Source: Methanoregula sp.
GTDB lineage: Archaea; Halobacteriota; Methanomicrobia; Methanomicrobiales; Methanospirillaceae
NCBI GenBank assembly: GCA_026394605.1
Contig: JAPKXY010000040.1
Span: forward strand, 1 to 64,000
Reading direction: 5' to 3'
Length of the DNA stretch: 64,000 bases
Below are positions 42,488 to 51,733 of this stretch, one piece after another (the stretch's first letter is position 1; the number at the start of each line of letters is the position of its first letter). Position numbers and translations under genes: made by a program. Below the pieces are notes generated by a model. That model searched no databases, was not told where the DNA came from, and was given only the letters and a program-made list of their open reading frames with translations.

Positions 42488-44223
42488 TCAACCGTCACGC
42501 TCTTTGCAAGGTTCCTGGGTTTGTCCACATCCCTGTCCAGCACCACCGCAGTATGGTATGCCAGCAACTGGAGGACAACAAGGCTCGTAAGGATCTGCAC
42601 AAACCGGTGGGTGTCTGGAAGGGTGATGAAGATATCGGCAACATCTGCAAGGTCGCTGTCCCCCTCCATACCGAGCGCGATGACCGGTGCGCTCCGTGCC
42701 TTGATCTCCTTGATGTTGGAGATCATCACTTCGTAGGTACTGTCCGGCATACAGATTGCGATCACGGGGGTGTCTTTCGAGAGGAGAGCAAACGGGCCGT
42801 GCTTTAATTCCCCGGCTGCATACCCTTCGGCATGGATATAGGATATCTCCTTCATTTTCAGTGCACCTTCAAGGCAGACCGGGTAGAAGGGACCACGGCC
42901 GACATAAAAGATACTCTGTGCCTTTTTGCAGACCGACACGGCATCCGACAGGTCCTTTAATAAAATCTCTTCGATCGCCCGGTGTGCGTGGAGCAACATT
43001 TTAGTATCGTGTTCTCCTGCGAAAATGTTGATAATCTGCATCGATACCGCAAGTTGGGCGATAAATGACTTTGTTGCCGCCACGCTGATCTCCGGCCCTG
43101 CACGCATGAAGATCGTGGCGTCTGCGACCCGGCTTATGGAACTGCCCAGAACGTTTGTGATGGCAAGGGTCGGGCAGTTCCGGGCTTTTGCCTGTTTGAG
43201 TGCTGTCAGGGTATCTGCTGTCTCTCCGGATTGCGTGATGCAGATCACAAGACCGCTGACCGGCGGGGGGAAGTACTTAAACTCGGAGGCAAATTCAAGG
43301 CGTGCGGGGATACCACAGGTCTCTTCAAGGAGGTATTTGAAAATGAGACCGGCATGGTAGGATGACCCGCAGGCAACAATCGTAACTGACGATGGTTTTG
43401 CTGCAATAGCGGGAAGCGTCTCAGGGTCGAGGGCACGGAGCGAGTTGTAAAATGCCTGTGGTTGTTCGTAGATCTCTTTTAGCATATAATGGGAAAACCC
43501 GCCTTTTTTTGTGTCTTCAACCGACCAGTCGATCAGTTCAACCGGACGGGTCACGGTTTTGGTCCCATGGAAAATCTCGACCGCTTCACACGTGAGATCC
43601 GCAATGTCGCCGTCCTCAAGAAAGATGGCACGTTCGGTATACTCGAGAATGGGGGTCATGTCAGAAGCGGCAAAAAATTCCCTGTCTCCGATACCGATGA
43701 CAAGCGGGCTTGCATTCCGGGCTGCAATAATCCGTTGCTCTTCTGCAGATATCACCAGCAGCGCAAAAGAGCCCTGCAGCTGCGGCACAGTTTCCTGCAC
43801 GGCGGAAAACAGGTTGCCGGTATATTTTTCTTCGATGAGATGGGCAACAACTTCAGTATCGGTCTCCGAAAGGAACCTGTGCCCCCGTGCACTAAGCTCC
43901 CGCTTCAGCTTCGCATAGTTCTCGATGATGCCGTTGTGGACAATGGCAATGCGGTTTTTACAGTCAGTGTGAGGGTGGGCGTTTGCGTTATTCGGAACAC
44001 CGTGTGTCGCCCAGCGGGTATGCCCGATACCGATCGTGCCGTTAAGCCGGACTGCCGAGTGTGCGTTCTTAGCGATCCGGCCCTGATGTTTGAAGATCTC
44101 GATCCCGCGGCCCAACGTGGCAACACCGAATGAATCGTACCCGCGGTATTCGAGTTTTTCAAGCCCTTTGATGATGATGGGTGCGGCTGCTCTCCGGCCG
44201 ATATAGCCGACAATGCCGCACAC
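42484..44223 (-). CDS. glmS: Glutamine-fructose-6-phosphate aminotransferase
   Basis: 579 residues. The catalytic Cys2 follows the initiator ([15 protein letters not shown]). Glutaminase domain 1-220 with [20 protein letters not shown], two SIS domains ([40 protein letters not shown] with [19 protein letters not shown]) and the terminal [15 protein letters not shown] that shields the active site. It makes glucosamine-6-phosphate from fructose-6-phosphate and glutamine, the entry step to UDP-GlcNAc. Confidence 0.97.
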   Translation of the reverse strand: MCGIVGYIGRRAAAPIIIKGLEKLEYRGYDSFGVATLGRGIEIFKHQGRIAKNAHSAVRLNGTIGIGHTRWATHGVPNNANAHPHTDCKNRIAIVHNGIIENYAKLKRELSARGHRFLSETDTEVVAHLIEEKYTGNLFSAVQETVPQLQGSFALLVISAEEQRIIAARNASPLVIGIGDREFFAASDMTPILEYTERAIFLEDGDIADLTCEAVEIFHGTKTVTRPVELIDWSVEDTKKGGFSHYMLKEIYEQPQAFYNSLRALDPETLPAIAAKPSSVTIVACGSSYHAGLIFKYLLEETCGIPARLEFASEFKYFPPPVSGLVICITQSGETADTLTALKQAKARNCPTLAITNVLGSSISRVADATIFMRAGPEISVAATKSFIAQLAVSMQIINIFAGEHDTKMLLHAHRAIEEILLKDLSDAVSVCKKAQSIFYVGRGPFYPVCLEGALKMKEISYIHAEGYAAGELKHGPFALLSKDTPVIAICMPDSTYEVMISNIKEIKARSAPVIALGMEGDSDLADVADIFITLPDTHRFVQILTSLVVLQLLAYHTAVVLDRDVDKPRNLAKSVTVE

Positions 44224-44224
44224 C

Positions 44225-45379
44225 TTAGATCACCAGTGAATCATCGGGAACGGAGGAGGAAATTACCCGGTTGCCGTCCTCAACCGTTACATTATTTCCG
44301 ACGATGCAGTTTTTGAATGTGGTAAAGGCACCTGCCTGCACCTCATCTCCAAGGATCGCCCCGAACTCCGGCTTTATGACAGCACCCTCAATCTCCATGA
44401 GCGAAGCGCTCGTACAGGTGGCCGTGTGATCGGAAAGCATGCACCCTTCACCAATCACTGCATCAAGGATACGGGAGTGCGATCCGATAGAGCAATCGTC
44501 CATGATGAGCGCATTGCCAAGGTAGCATAGTGGTTCCACCTTACCCCGGGCACCGATACTGGTATCCGGCATGATGCAGCAGTTGGGGCCTATCTCGCAG
44601 TCATTGCCTATGATTACAGGTCCGGAGATCACCGTATTCGGGCCAATCGTGGTGCCTTTCCCAATCTGAACGTTGCCCATAATTATCGTGTTCCTGCTTG
44701 AGGTGCCGTGATGTGTGGGGGTGATATTTGCCAGGAGCCGGGCATTCATTTTGAGCAGGTCCCACGGGTAGATCGCATCCTGCCAGTCATCGGCGACAAT
44801 ACCGAGAATCTTTCCGCCGTCATCAAGCATGCAGGAGACAGCGTCCGTTATATTGTTGTCCCCGATGTACGGAAAAAAGGAAGGTGTCAGGGAAAAAATG
44901 CCGGTGCTGACCATAAAGCTGGGGGACCGGGCCGGTTTTTCGATGATCTGTGTGACGTGTCTATCTTTCATCAGCACGACGCCGAAGTTCGAAGGGCTGG
45001 GGTGCTCCTTGACAAGCATTGCATTACGCGTGTCCTTGATTTTTGCAACCGACCCTGCATCAATGTAATTGTCTCCCGGGAGGAGGAGAAAATCCCCTTT
45101 TATTTTGGATTCTGCACATTTCAGGGCGTGGGCGGTGCCGAGCTGTTTGTCCTGAACAGCAACTTCGACCGGGGTTTCGAGCCCGTTAAGGTACCGGATC
45201 ACCTGCTCTTTCCGGTAACCGACAACAACAATAATATCCCGTATCCCGTTTTTTACGACTGCATCGATCACATATTCAATGATTGGCCGGTTTGCAACCG
45301 GGATCAATGCCTTTGGTCTGCTCCGCGTGAGCGGCCGTACCCGCTTTCCCTCGCCTGCTGCAAGAATAACTGCCTGCAT
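44225..45379 (-). CDS. GlmU-like bifunctional nucleotidylyltransferase/acetyltransferase, paralogue 1
   Basis: 384 residues. N-terminal sugar nucleotidyltransferase: AVILAAGEGKRVRPLTRSRP with PKALIPVANRPIIEYVID. The central Rossmann-like domain has LLLPGDNYIDAGS. From residue 235 on, a left-handed beta helix of hexapeptides. In archaea such enzymes acetylate glucosamine-1-phosphate and couple it to UTP, or activate glucose-1-phosphate with dTTP/UTP. A second paralogue lies directly upstream (45388-46587), so the two may have split the functions. Confidence 0.9.
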   Translation of the reverse strand: MQAVILAAGEGKRVRPLTRSRPKALIPVANRPIIEYVIDAVVKNGIRDIIVVVGYRKEQVIRYLNGLETPVEVAVQDKQLGTAHALKCAESKIKGDFLLLPGDNYIDAGSVAKIKDTRNAMLVKEHPSPSNFGVVLMKDRHVTQIIEKPARSPSFMVSTGIFSLTPSFFPYIGDNNITDAVSCMLDDGGKILGIVADDWQDAIYPWDLLKMNARLLANITPTHHGTSSRNTIIMGNVQIGKGTTIGPNTVISGPVIIGNDCEIGPNCCIMPDTSIGARGKVEPLCYLGNALIMDDCSIGSHSRILDAVIGEGCMLSDHTATCTSASLMEIEGAVIKPEFGAILGDEVQAGAFTTFKNCIVGNNVTVEDGNRVISSSVPDDSLVI

Positions 45380-45387
45380 CGTTCCAC

Positions 45388-46587
45388 CTACCGGATAACT
45401 GAATTTTCCCCAATTTGCCCCTCAATATAACTGTTCGGGGCAAATTTTGCACCACTTCCAATGACTGCTCCGACATTGACAGAGCAGTTGATGCCGAACT
45501 GGACACCATCTCCTACAATGGCGCCGAACTTTTTTCTCCTGCTGTCTTTGCCGGCAATCCTTATGGTTGCCTGATCATGGCGAAGGTTGGCAATCTTTGT
45601 TCCTGCGCCAAAGTTGCATCCGCTCCCGACAATGCTGTCCCCGACATAGTTGAAATGGGGAATTTTTGTGCCGGGCATGATAATCGAATTTTTCACTTCT
45701 GTACAGTGCCCGATATGGCAGTTATCGCCGATTGCCGTCGCACCGCGGATGTAGGCATGCGGCCCGATCCGGCAATTGCTGCCAATAATGCACGGCCCCT
45801 CGATATACGTCCCTGACTTTACCACCGTCCCTTTGCCGATACCAACCGGGCCTGAACAAAAGACCTCCTTCTCGGCCAATCCCTCATTTTTTGATTCAAC
45901 AGATGCCATCAGCATCGCATTTGCATCCAGCATATCCCACGGGTACCCGACATCCATCCATGATGTGACAGCACAGGCTCGTAGTTTTTTATTTCTGATA
46001 TATCCCCCAAGGGCGTCGGTTAATTCGAGTTCCCCCCGCGACGATGTGACGACGGCATCGATGCGTTCAAAGATGTCAGGTTCAAGGATATATGCCCCGG
46101 CATTTATGGTGGTGCTTTTCGGGTGGGGAGATTTTTCTTCCAGCGCAGTTACCTGCCCCCTCTCCACCGAAACGACCCCATAGTCTTTTGCATGATCGGT
46201 CGTGCTGGTGCCCATGCAGGGGGCTTCATGTTCGCAGAGTGCCCTGATATCGGCGCTCTGCAGCAGCATATCCCCGTTTATGAGCAGAAATTTTTCTTTG
46301 ACATAGCCGCGTGCGGCGTTGAGTGCATCTGCCGTACCGCGCTGGTGCCGCTGCGGGGCATACCTGACCCTGATACCCCAGCGGGACCCGTCGCCAAAAT
46401 AGTTGCGGACCTCGCGCTCGCCGTAGCCGACAACAAAGACAAACCCGGTGAGTCCTGCGTCCCGGGCAGCAATAATGAGGTGCTCCATCATCGGGCGGTT
46501 GGCAAGGGGCAGCATTACTTTCGGACGCTTCGCCGTGAGCGGACGCATCCGTTTACCCTCGCCCGCCGCGAGCACGACACATTCCAT
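45388..46587 (-). CDS. GlmU-like bifunctional nucleotidylyltransferase/acetyltransferase, paralogue 2
   Basis: 399 residues. The N-terminal motif is CVVLAAGEGKRMRPLTAKRP then PKVMLPLANRPMMEHLIIAA, with FLLINGDMLLQ as acidic metal site. The C-terminal left-handed beta helix has the GHCTEVKNSIIMPGTKIPHF and YVGDSIVGSGCNFGAGTKIA hexapeptides, followed by RKKFGAIVGDGVQFGINCSV, which are the GlmU acetyltransferase active-site loops (H-x-N-Y and the K/R site). This copy is the better candidate for classic GlmU function. Stop and next start are eight bases apart. Confidence 0.92.
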   Translation of the reverse strand: MECVVLAAGEGKRMRPLTAKRPKVMLPLANRPMMEHLIIAARDAGLTGFVFVVGYGEREVRNYFGDGSRWGIRVRYAPQRHQRGTADALNAARGYVKEKFLLINGDMLLQSADIRALCEHEAPCMGTSTTDHAKDYGVVSVERGQVTALEEKSPHPKSTTINAGAYILEPDIFERIDAVVTSSRGELELTDALGGYIRNKKLRACAVTSWMDVGYPWDMLDANAMLMASVESKNEGLAEKEVFCSGPVGIGKGTVVKSGTYIEGPCIIGSNCRIGPHAYIRGATAIGDNCHIGHCTEVKNSIIMPGTKIPHFNYVGDSIVGSGCNFGAGTKIANLRHDQATIRIAGKDSRRKKFGAIVGDGVQFGINCSVNVGAVIGSGAKFAPNSYIEGQIGENSVIR

Positions 46588-46612
46588 GAAATTAGCTTTT
46601 CGTCTGCAACCT

Positions 46613-47863
46613 TTAAGCAGTTTTTCCCTGAGAAATCAAAAAGCGCCCCTTATTACGCATCTTTTTTGCATCGGTCCGGGTTTTTCCTTCTGCGGTAAGC
46701 CGGATTTTTGGCTCGGTGCCGCTCGCACGGACCAGGCACCACCCGTTTTCTTCTTCGATGCGAATGCCATCGGTCGGGTTCTCTGCACCAAGGGCGCTCA
46801 AGATCTCACGCGCTGATTCGCATGCAAAGGATTCCCGCACGATCGGGTACGAAGGCATGTTGTTAATCTCTTCTTCCACATCCCATTCCGACGCAATCTC
46901 GCAAAACAGGGCTGCGGCAAAAGGCCCGTCGGGACAATAGGAGACGCGGGGAAAGATCCATGCACCCGAAGGCTCGCCGCCGAAATCACCCCATGAAAGG
47001 AGTTCTTCGGATACATAGGCATCACCAACCGGCGTGCGGCGGACCTCCGCAACCTCCTCGATAATCATCGAGGCATCGCTCGTAGTGACTACCCGCCGTG
47101 CATCAAGATACTGTGCAAAGAGCATGAGCATGTGGTCACCGGAAATATAGTTCCCTTTTCCATCCCATGCCATCATCCGGTCAGCATCCCCGTCATGGGC
47201 AACGGCACACTGTGCCCCGGTCGATCGCACCACCCCGCTGATATAGGGAAGGTTTTTTTCCAGTGGTTCAGACGGGCGAAAAAATTGGCCGGACGGGTCG
47301 CAGTTGATGCTGAACGGGCTGATGCCAAGTGCCAGAAGAAGGTGGGGTGTCAGCATACACCCCGCGCCGTTGCCGCAGTCAACAACCGCTGACATTTCCC
47401 GGCTGATGTTTACCTTTTGAATGATTGCCGACCTATGGAGGGAGATTGCATCGTAGGGTTTGAGGGACCCCCGTACCTTCCAGTCAGTCCAGTGACCGCT
47501 TTTGAGCAGGCCCTCCATCTCTGCCTGCTGGCGCCGGGTAAATGACGACCCGTCTGAATTGAAGAGCTTCAGTCCATTGTATTCCTCAGGGTTGTGGGAC
47601 GCCGTGATCATGCACGCCGCCCTCGCATTTCGCGCTGCATACGCAATCGTAGGAGTCGGGGCAATCCCGCAGGAATACGCCGTGCCCCCTGAACCAAGGA
47701 TACCTGAGATGAGAAGGTGGGCAAGCAGCGGGCTTGTGGTGCGTGTATCCATGCCTACGATGACATCAGAAGACGAGGCTGCGAGTGCGGATCCTGCCCT
47801 GAGTGCAAGGTCGATGAGCTCCTGATCAAACCGTCGCCGTATGCCAGAGGATCCAAAGAGCAT
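46613..47863 (-). CDS. glmM: Phosphoglucosamine mutase
   Basis: 416 residues of the phosphohexomutase family. Phosphoserine loop: CMITASHNPEEYNGLKLFNS (catalytic Ser). Metal loop: VAHDGDADRMMAWD. Sugar-binding GGEPSGAWIF and phosphate-binding VRASGTEPKIRLTAEG complete the four domains. The adjacency to GlmS and two GlmU-like genes supports glucosamine-6-P to glucosamine-1-P. First gene of the glycan operon on the minus strand. Confidence 0.93.
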   Translation of the reverse strand: MLFGSSGIRRRFDQELIDLALRAGSALAASSSDVIVGMDTRTTSPLLAHLLISGILGSGGTAYSCGIAPTPTIAYAARNARAACMITASHNPEEYNGLKLFNSDGSSFTRRQQAEMEGLLKSGHWTDWKVRGSLKPYDAISLHRSAIIQKVNISREMSAVVDCGNGAGCMLTPHLLLALGISPFSINCDPSGQFFRPSEPLEKNLPYISGVVRSTGAQCAVAHDGDADRMMAWDGKGNYISGDHMLMLFAQYLDARRVVTTSDASMIIEEVAEVRRTPVGDAYVSEELLSWGDFGGEPSGAWIFPRVSYCPDGPFAAALFCEIASEWDVEEEINNMPSYPIVRESFACESAREILSALGAENPTDGIRIEEENGWCLVRASGTEPKIRLTAEGKTRTDAKKMRNKGRFLISQGKTA

Positions 47864-47914
47864 ACAATATACTGGTAAAGCGCCGAGATAGTTTTATCCC
47901 TGCTATCCGGCTAT

Positions 47915-48520
47915 TTATGTGCCGTACGGGCAGAACCGTTCGATCGTTTCGAGGTTTGCGATCCCGGCCGTGGAAGGTCCGATGAGAAGGACGATTTTTT
48001 CGTCCTTGAATGTTTCCACGATGTCACCTGCTCCGGGTGCAATCACCCCCTCCCCGTTGATCAGGATGAGTCCGGCGCATGCCGGGTCGGAAATGAAACG
48101 TCGCCCCAGTTCCCGTTCAAGTGCCAGCATAGTGCCCAGGCAGAACACCTCACCAGAACCGATCCGCTTTTTTAAGTCCTGCCGGCACTGTGGATGAGAG
48201 GCAGCGGGGCAGGCGCGGATGTGTCGGCTCATGCACAAAAATGCCGTTACCACATTCATAATCGCGCATGCAGCCCCGCGGGCCGCTGGTGAATCAAGGG
48301 GTGCACCGAACATGAACCCGACTTTTGTGGTCGCCCGGACCGGGTCAGAAGTAATGAATTCTGCCGACCTTCCACCAAAACACGCCTCCATGCATGCACC
48401 TTTTTCATACTGGCAATATACTTCATCGGGGTCGACCCGCAATACCACCGGGCCATCCTCACACCCGCTGTGCCTGAGGGTCTCCTGCAACCTGTTGACC
48501 GCATCAGTGACAATATCCAT
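47915..48520 (-). CDS. Unknown cysteine-rich conserved protein
   Basis: 201 residues. Cysteines form recognisable groups: VYCQYEKGACMEACFGGRSA, IRACPAASHPQCRQDL, VFCLGT, ACAGL and the terminal FCPYGT, so an Fe-S cluster or metal site is possible. ILINGEGVIAPGAGDIVETF looks like a small nucleotide- or ligand-binding turn. It is encoded 12 bases downstream of the cyclase-family gene in the suf-pcm cluster. I do not recognise the family and assign no function. Confidence 0.65.
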   Translation of the reverse strand: MDIVTDAVNRLQETLRHSGCEDGPVVLRVDPDEVYCQYEKGACMEACFGGRSAEFITSDPVRATTKVGFMFGAPLDSPAARGAACAIMNVVTAFLCMSRHIRACPAASHPQCRQDLKKRIGSGEVFCLGTMLALERELGRRFISDPACAGLILINGEGVIAPGAGDIVETFKDEKIVLLIGPSTAGIANLETIERFCPYGT

Positions 48521-48532
48521 ACTATTCTCCCG

Positions 48533-49135
48533 TCATGGCACCCAGAGCACAACGCGTGCCGGGGAACCATCGAGCCCCCCGAGACGCAGCGGCAGCGCGA
48601 TCATCCTGTAGTTCCCCGCGGGCACGGATGAAAGGTCAAGCCATTCGATGATGAGCAGGCCGGCGGACAAAAGAATCCTGTGGACCGTACCATCCCCCTG
48701 GTATTTTTCGATCGACGGCGAGTCGGTGCCGATGCATCGTACCCCTGCCGCGATGAGATAGCGCGCTGCATCGGGGGCAAGAGAGGTATATTTGGGGTCA
48801 AACCCTGATATACCAACTGGTGCAGTCTTGATCAGGAGGCGCTGCACACCGTCAACCTGCCCCTCGAAATGATGGAGCGCCAATTCCCCGTGAAACGAAG
48901 TACAATCCAGAACGGTACAGTCCCCGATGCCGTGCCCGTGAGGAATCCGGTCGATGGTGGCACCACTCTCCAGGTAATGGCTGGGAGCATCGATATGGGT
49001 GCCGGTATGGGTACAGAAGTGCAGGCCGGTGATCCGGACATCACCATCGGACTGGCTGACAAACGCAGGGTGCGGATCTCCGGGATACACCGCCATGCCC
49101 GGCTCAATGATCCTGGTCAGGTCAAAAAACCGCAT
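48533..49135 (-). CDS. Cyclase / kynurenine formamidase-family metal hydrolase
   Basis: 200 residues. The metal-binding signature HTGTHIDAPSHYLESGATID (HxGTHxDxxxH) stands at residues 38-57, preceded by DLTRIIEPGMAVYPGDPHPA, as in the PF04199 family. VRCIGTDSPSIEKY is the second conserved segment. Members hydrolyse formamides or cyclic amides; in a methanogen the substrate is unknown. Encoded between Pcm and the unknown cysteine-rich protein. Confidence 0.9.
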   Translation of the reverse strand: MRFFDLTRIIEPGMAVYPGDPHPAFVSQSDGDVRITGLHFCTHTGTHIDAPSHYLESGATIDRIPHGHGIGDCTVLDCTSFHGELALHHFEGQVDGVQRLLIKTAPVGISGFDPKYTSLAPDAARYLIAAGVRCIGTDSPSIEKYQGDGTVHRILLSAGLLIIEWLDLSSVPAGNYRMIALPLRLGGLDGSPARVVLWVP

Positions 49136-49141
49136 GATCGC

Positions 49142-49792
49142 TTACGTCCCCCACCCATATTCCCCGATGAGCGGGACAAAGCGGACTCCGCCATGAAGCT
49201 TTTGTGTTACTGTGCCCCCCCGCTTTTCCAGCGCGATTAATTCCTGGACCTCGCGCCCGCCAACCGGAGCCACCAGCCGCCCTCCTTCTGCCATCTGCCC
49301 GATGAGCGGTGAGGGGACCCGGGGTGTCGCTGCGGTGATAATAATCCCGTCATACGGGGCATTTTTTTGCCAGCCGCATGTCCCGTCTCCTATAACAATC
49401 TCAACGTTATCGCCATGGAGGGCGGCAAGATTTCCCCGTGCAAGATCGGCGACCGCCGGAATACGTTCGACCGTGGTCACCTTTTTTGAAAGCATCGCAA
49501 GGATCATCGCCTGGTATCCGCTCCCTGCACCAATCTCAAGGACGTTGTCATGAGGCGAAGGGTGGATAAGTTCCGTCATCAGTGCGACAATGTACGGTTG
49601 GGAAATGGTCTGCCCGTTGCCAATCGGGAGCGGGCAGTCATCGTAGGCCGAGCGGTCGTAGGGGGGCGGAATAAAGAGGTGACGGGGGACATCCCGCATC
49701 GCTGCGAGCACGCGGGGATCGCGGATACCGCGGGCTTCGATCTGGCGCTCCACCATCCTGCGGCGCTCATCGGCTCGTGGGTACAACGACAT
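49142..49792 (-). CDS. pcm: Protein-L-isoaspartate O-methyltransferase
   Basis: 216 residues. MVERQIEARGIRDPRVLAAM opens the family-specific N-terminus; QTISQPYIVALMTELIHPSP holds the isoaspartate site; VLEIGAGSGYQAMILAMLSK is SAM motif I, and YDGIIITAATPRVPSPLIGQ is the post-I/II region. It repairs isoaspartyl damage in proteins. Seven bases separate its stop from the cyclase-family start. Confidence 0.96.
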   Translation of the reverse strand: MSLYPRADERRRMVERQIEARGIRDPRVLAAMRDVPRHLFIPPPYDRSAYDDCPLPIGNGQTISQPYIVALMTELIHPSPHDNVLEIGAGSGYQAMILAMLSKKVTTVERIPAVADLARGNLAALHGDNVEIVIGDGTCGWQKNAPYDGIIITAATPRVPSPLIGQMAEGGRLVAPVGGREVQELIALEKRGGTVTQKLHGGVRFVPLIGEYGWGT

Positions 49793-49809
49793 TGCCGGTC
49801 AGGTTTGGT

Positions 49810-50928
49810 TCAGAACCCGGATTTCTCCGCAACATCGATGATGGCATCGATCTGCTTCTGCAGCGCCTCGGGAAGCCCGGTGATCTTCACATCGAGGAAA
49901 CCACGGATGATCGTTGCGGTTGCCTCGTCCTCGTCAAGCCCCCGGGACATCAGGTATTCAATCTCGTCCCGTGCGAGCTTGCCGACCGCCGCTTCATGCG
50001 AGAGCTCGGTACCAACGACATTACCCTCGATTTCCGGGATCGCGTAGATCATGCCATCCTTAAGGATCAATCCCTTGCATTCAAGGTGTCCCCGTGTACC
50101 GGCAGTCTTGCCCTGGATATGTCCGCGGGAGATGATGGTGCCGCCTTTGGTAATCGCACGGGTTATGAGTTCGGCGCTTGCACCTTTCCCCTCAAGAATT
50201 GCGCGTGACCCGAGGTCCATGTATGATGTGGCTGACGCGATCACGATACTGGAGAACCGGGCGACCGAGTTTTCGCCTGCAAGCGTCGCTGTCGGGTACA
50301 TCTGGACCTTTTTAACCGGCTGCATGCAGACATAATTGGAGAGGAAGACCCCGTTCTCCCCGATCAGGGAGGCGCTCCGGGGATAGACCTCGATATCTTC
50401 GGTCCAGTTATGGATCATCGTGAAGCTGATCTTTGCGTCATTTTTGACATAAAATTCCGAGATACCATAGTGTGCCCCTCCTTTGCCCACGTGCGCCCCG
50501 CTCGTGCAGCCGGAGATGATGTGGAGCTCGGCGCCCTCCTCGGCGATGATGATGTTGTGGACATGCTGGATCTGCCCCCGCCCGAGGTAGAGGCACGCCT
50601 GGATCGGGAGGATGTTGCTTGAGCCTTTGTGTGCGATGATCACGTATCCTTTTGGCTCCTTCTGTGCGGCAACGTATTTCGTGACATCGTCCTTTTCCGG
50701 CGAGACGACCTTCCAGGCATAGTCTTTGAGCCAGTCATACTTCTCCATGGCTTTTTTGTAGGAAAGGACTTCGATGCCTTCCTGTGCACATTCCGCATGG
50801 ACAATATCCTGGTCCATCTGGAGGTAGCTGCCGCACCGGTTCTCCATCGTGAGGTCGATCCCTGACTGGGCGAGGCGCTCCTGGTCAGCTTTTGAAAGTT
50901 CAGGCTGGGCTACTCGTGACGGCATTCG
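49810..50928 (-). CDS. SufB/SufD-family Fe-S assembly scaffold
   Basis: 372 residues from ATG 50928, which overlaps the SufC stop region by 19 bases; a longer frame to 50991 lies wholly inside sufC. The central beta-helix core has QHVHNIIIAEEGAELHIISG, ISFTMIHNWTEDIEVYPRSA and GTELSHEAAVGKLARDEIEY, LMSRGLDEDEATATIIRGFL, the shared C-terminal signature of SufB/SufD. With one scaffold and SufC it forms the minimal archaeal SUF machine that builds Fe-S clusters, important for the many Fe-S enzymes of methanogenesis. Confidence 0.93.
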   Translation of the reverse strand, partial: RMPSRVAQPELSKADQERLAQSGIDLTMENRCGSYLQMDQDIVHAECAQEGIEVLSYKKAMEKYDWLKDYAWKVVSPEKDDVTKYVAAQKEPKGYVIIAHKGSSNILPIQACLYLGRGQIQHVHNIIIAEEGAELHIISGCTSGAHVGKGGAHYGISEFYVKNDAKISFTMIHNWTEDIEVYPRSASLIGENGVFLSNYVCMQPVKKVQMYPTATLAGENSVARFSSIVIASATSYMDLGSRAILEGKGASAELITRAITKGGTIISRGHIQGKTAGTRGHLECKGLILKDGMIYAIPEIEGNVVGTELSHEAAVGKLARDEIEYLMSRGLDEDEATATIIRGFLDVKITGLPEALQKQIDAIIDVAEKSGF

Positions 50929-51641
50929 AGGCACTCCTTGTACCCGTGCTGCTTGATGTCTTTTAAAATCTCGCGGGGATTGCCGTGGCATTTGATCTGC
51001 CCGTCACACATCACGTGCCCCCGGTCGGTTTCGAGGTAATCGAGGATATAACCGGTGTGGGTGATGACGAGGCCGCTCTTTTCGCGGTTGATGACGTGCT
51101 TGTCCTTTTCCAGAAGCGAGCCGATTGCGGCGCCCATGAGTGAGATGTTCTCAAGGTCAACCCCGCTCTCAGGCTCGTCAAGCATGATGAAGTCCGGGTT
51201 CTGGATCATCAGCTGGAGCACTTCGCTGCGCTTGATCTCCCCGCCGGAGAAGCCCTTGTTGATGTCGCGCTCCAAAAATGTATCCATGTGAACCGATTGG
51301 GCGAGCGCCCTGATATCTTCGTTTTTTTTCCGCGAGATCGCGGTGAGGAGCTTGCCCAGCTTGAGCCCGGAGATCGTGGGCGGGCGCTGGAAGAGCATGC
51401 CGATCCCCCGTTTTGCACGCTCATGCGCGTGCATCCTTGTCACGTCCTCCCCTTTGAAAAGGATTTTTCCGTCTGTTATGGTATAGTTGGAAAAACCCAT
51501 GATGGTCATGAGAAGCGTCGTCTTGCCGGACCCGTTGGGGCCGAGGAGCACATGGGTCTCCCCCTCGTTGATATGGAGGTTGATGTCGTGAAGCACCTCT
51601 TTTTCACCGACTTTTACATGGAGATCTTCGATATGCAGCAT
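50910..51641 (-). CDS. sufC: SufC ATPase
   Basis: 243 residues of the ABC ATPase family. Walker A LLGPNGSGKTTL at residues 33-44, signature FSGGEIKRSEVLQ near 130-142, Walker B FIMLDEPESGVD, and the switch His in VITHTGYILDYL. It powers cluster assembly on the SufB/D scaffold encoded downstream with overlap. The expected tail MxDG-I is HVMCDGQIKCHG. Confidence 0.96.
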   Translation of the reverse strand: MLHIEDLHVKVGEKEVLHDINLHINEGETHVLLGPNGSGKTTLLMTIMGFSNYTITDGKILFKGEDVTRMHAHERAKRGIGMLFQRPPTISGLKLGKLLTAISRKKNEDIRALAQSVHMDTFLERDINKGFSGGEIKRSEVLQLMIQNPDFIMLDEPESGVDLENISLMGAAIGSLLEKDKHVINREKSGLVITHTGYILDYLETDRGHVMCDGQIKCHGNPREILKDIKQHGYKECLECRHE

Positions 51642-51733
51642 AAAATAATCGAAGAATGTATGTCGATGTCAGGATTAAACGTTTTCACACAGGCAATCCG
51701 TGGCGTGTCAGTATTAACTCATCAGATGCAGAT

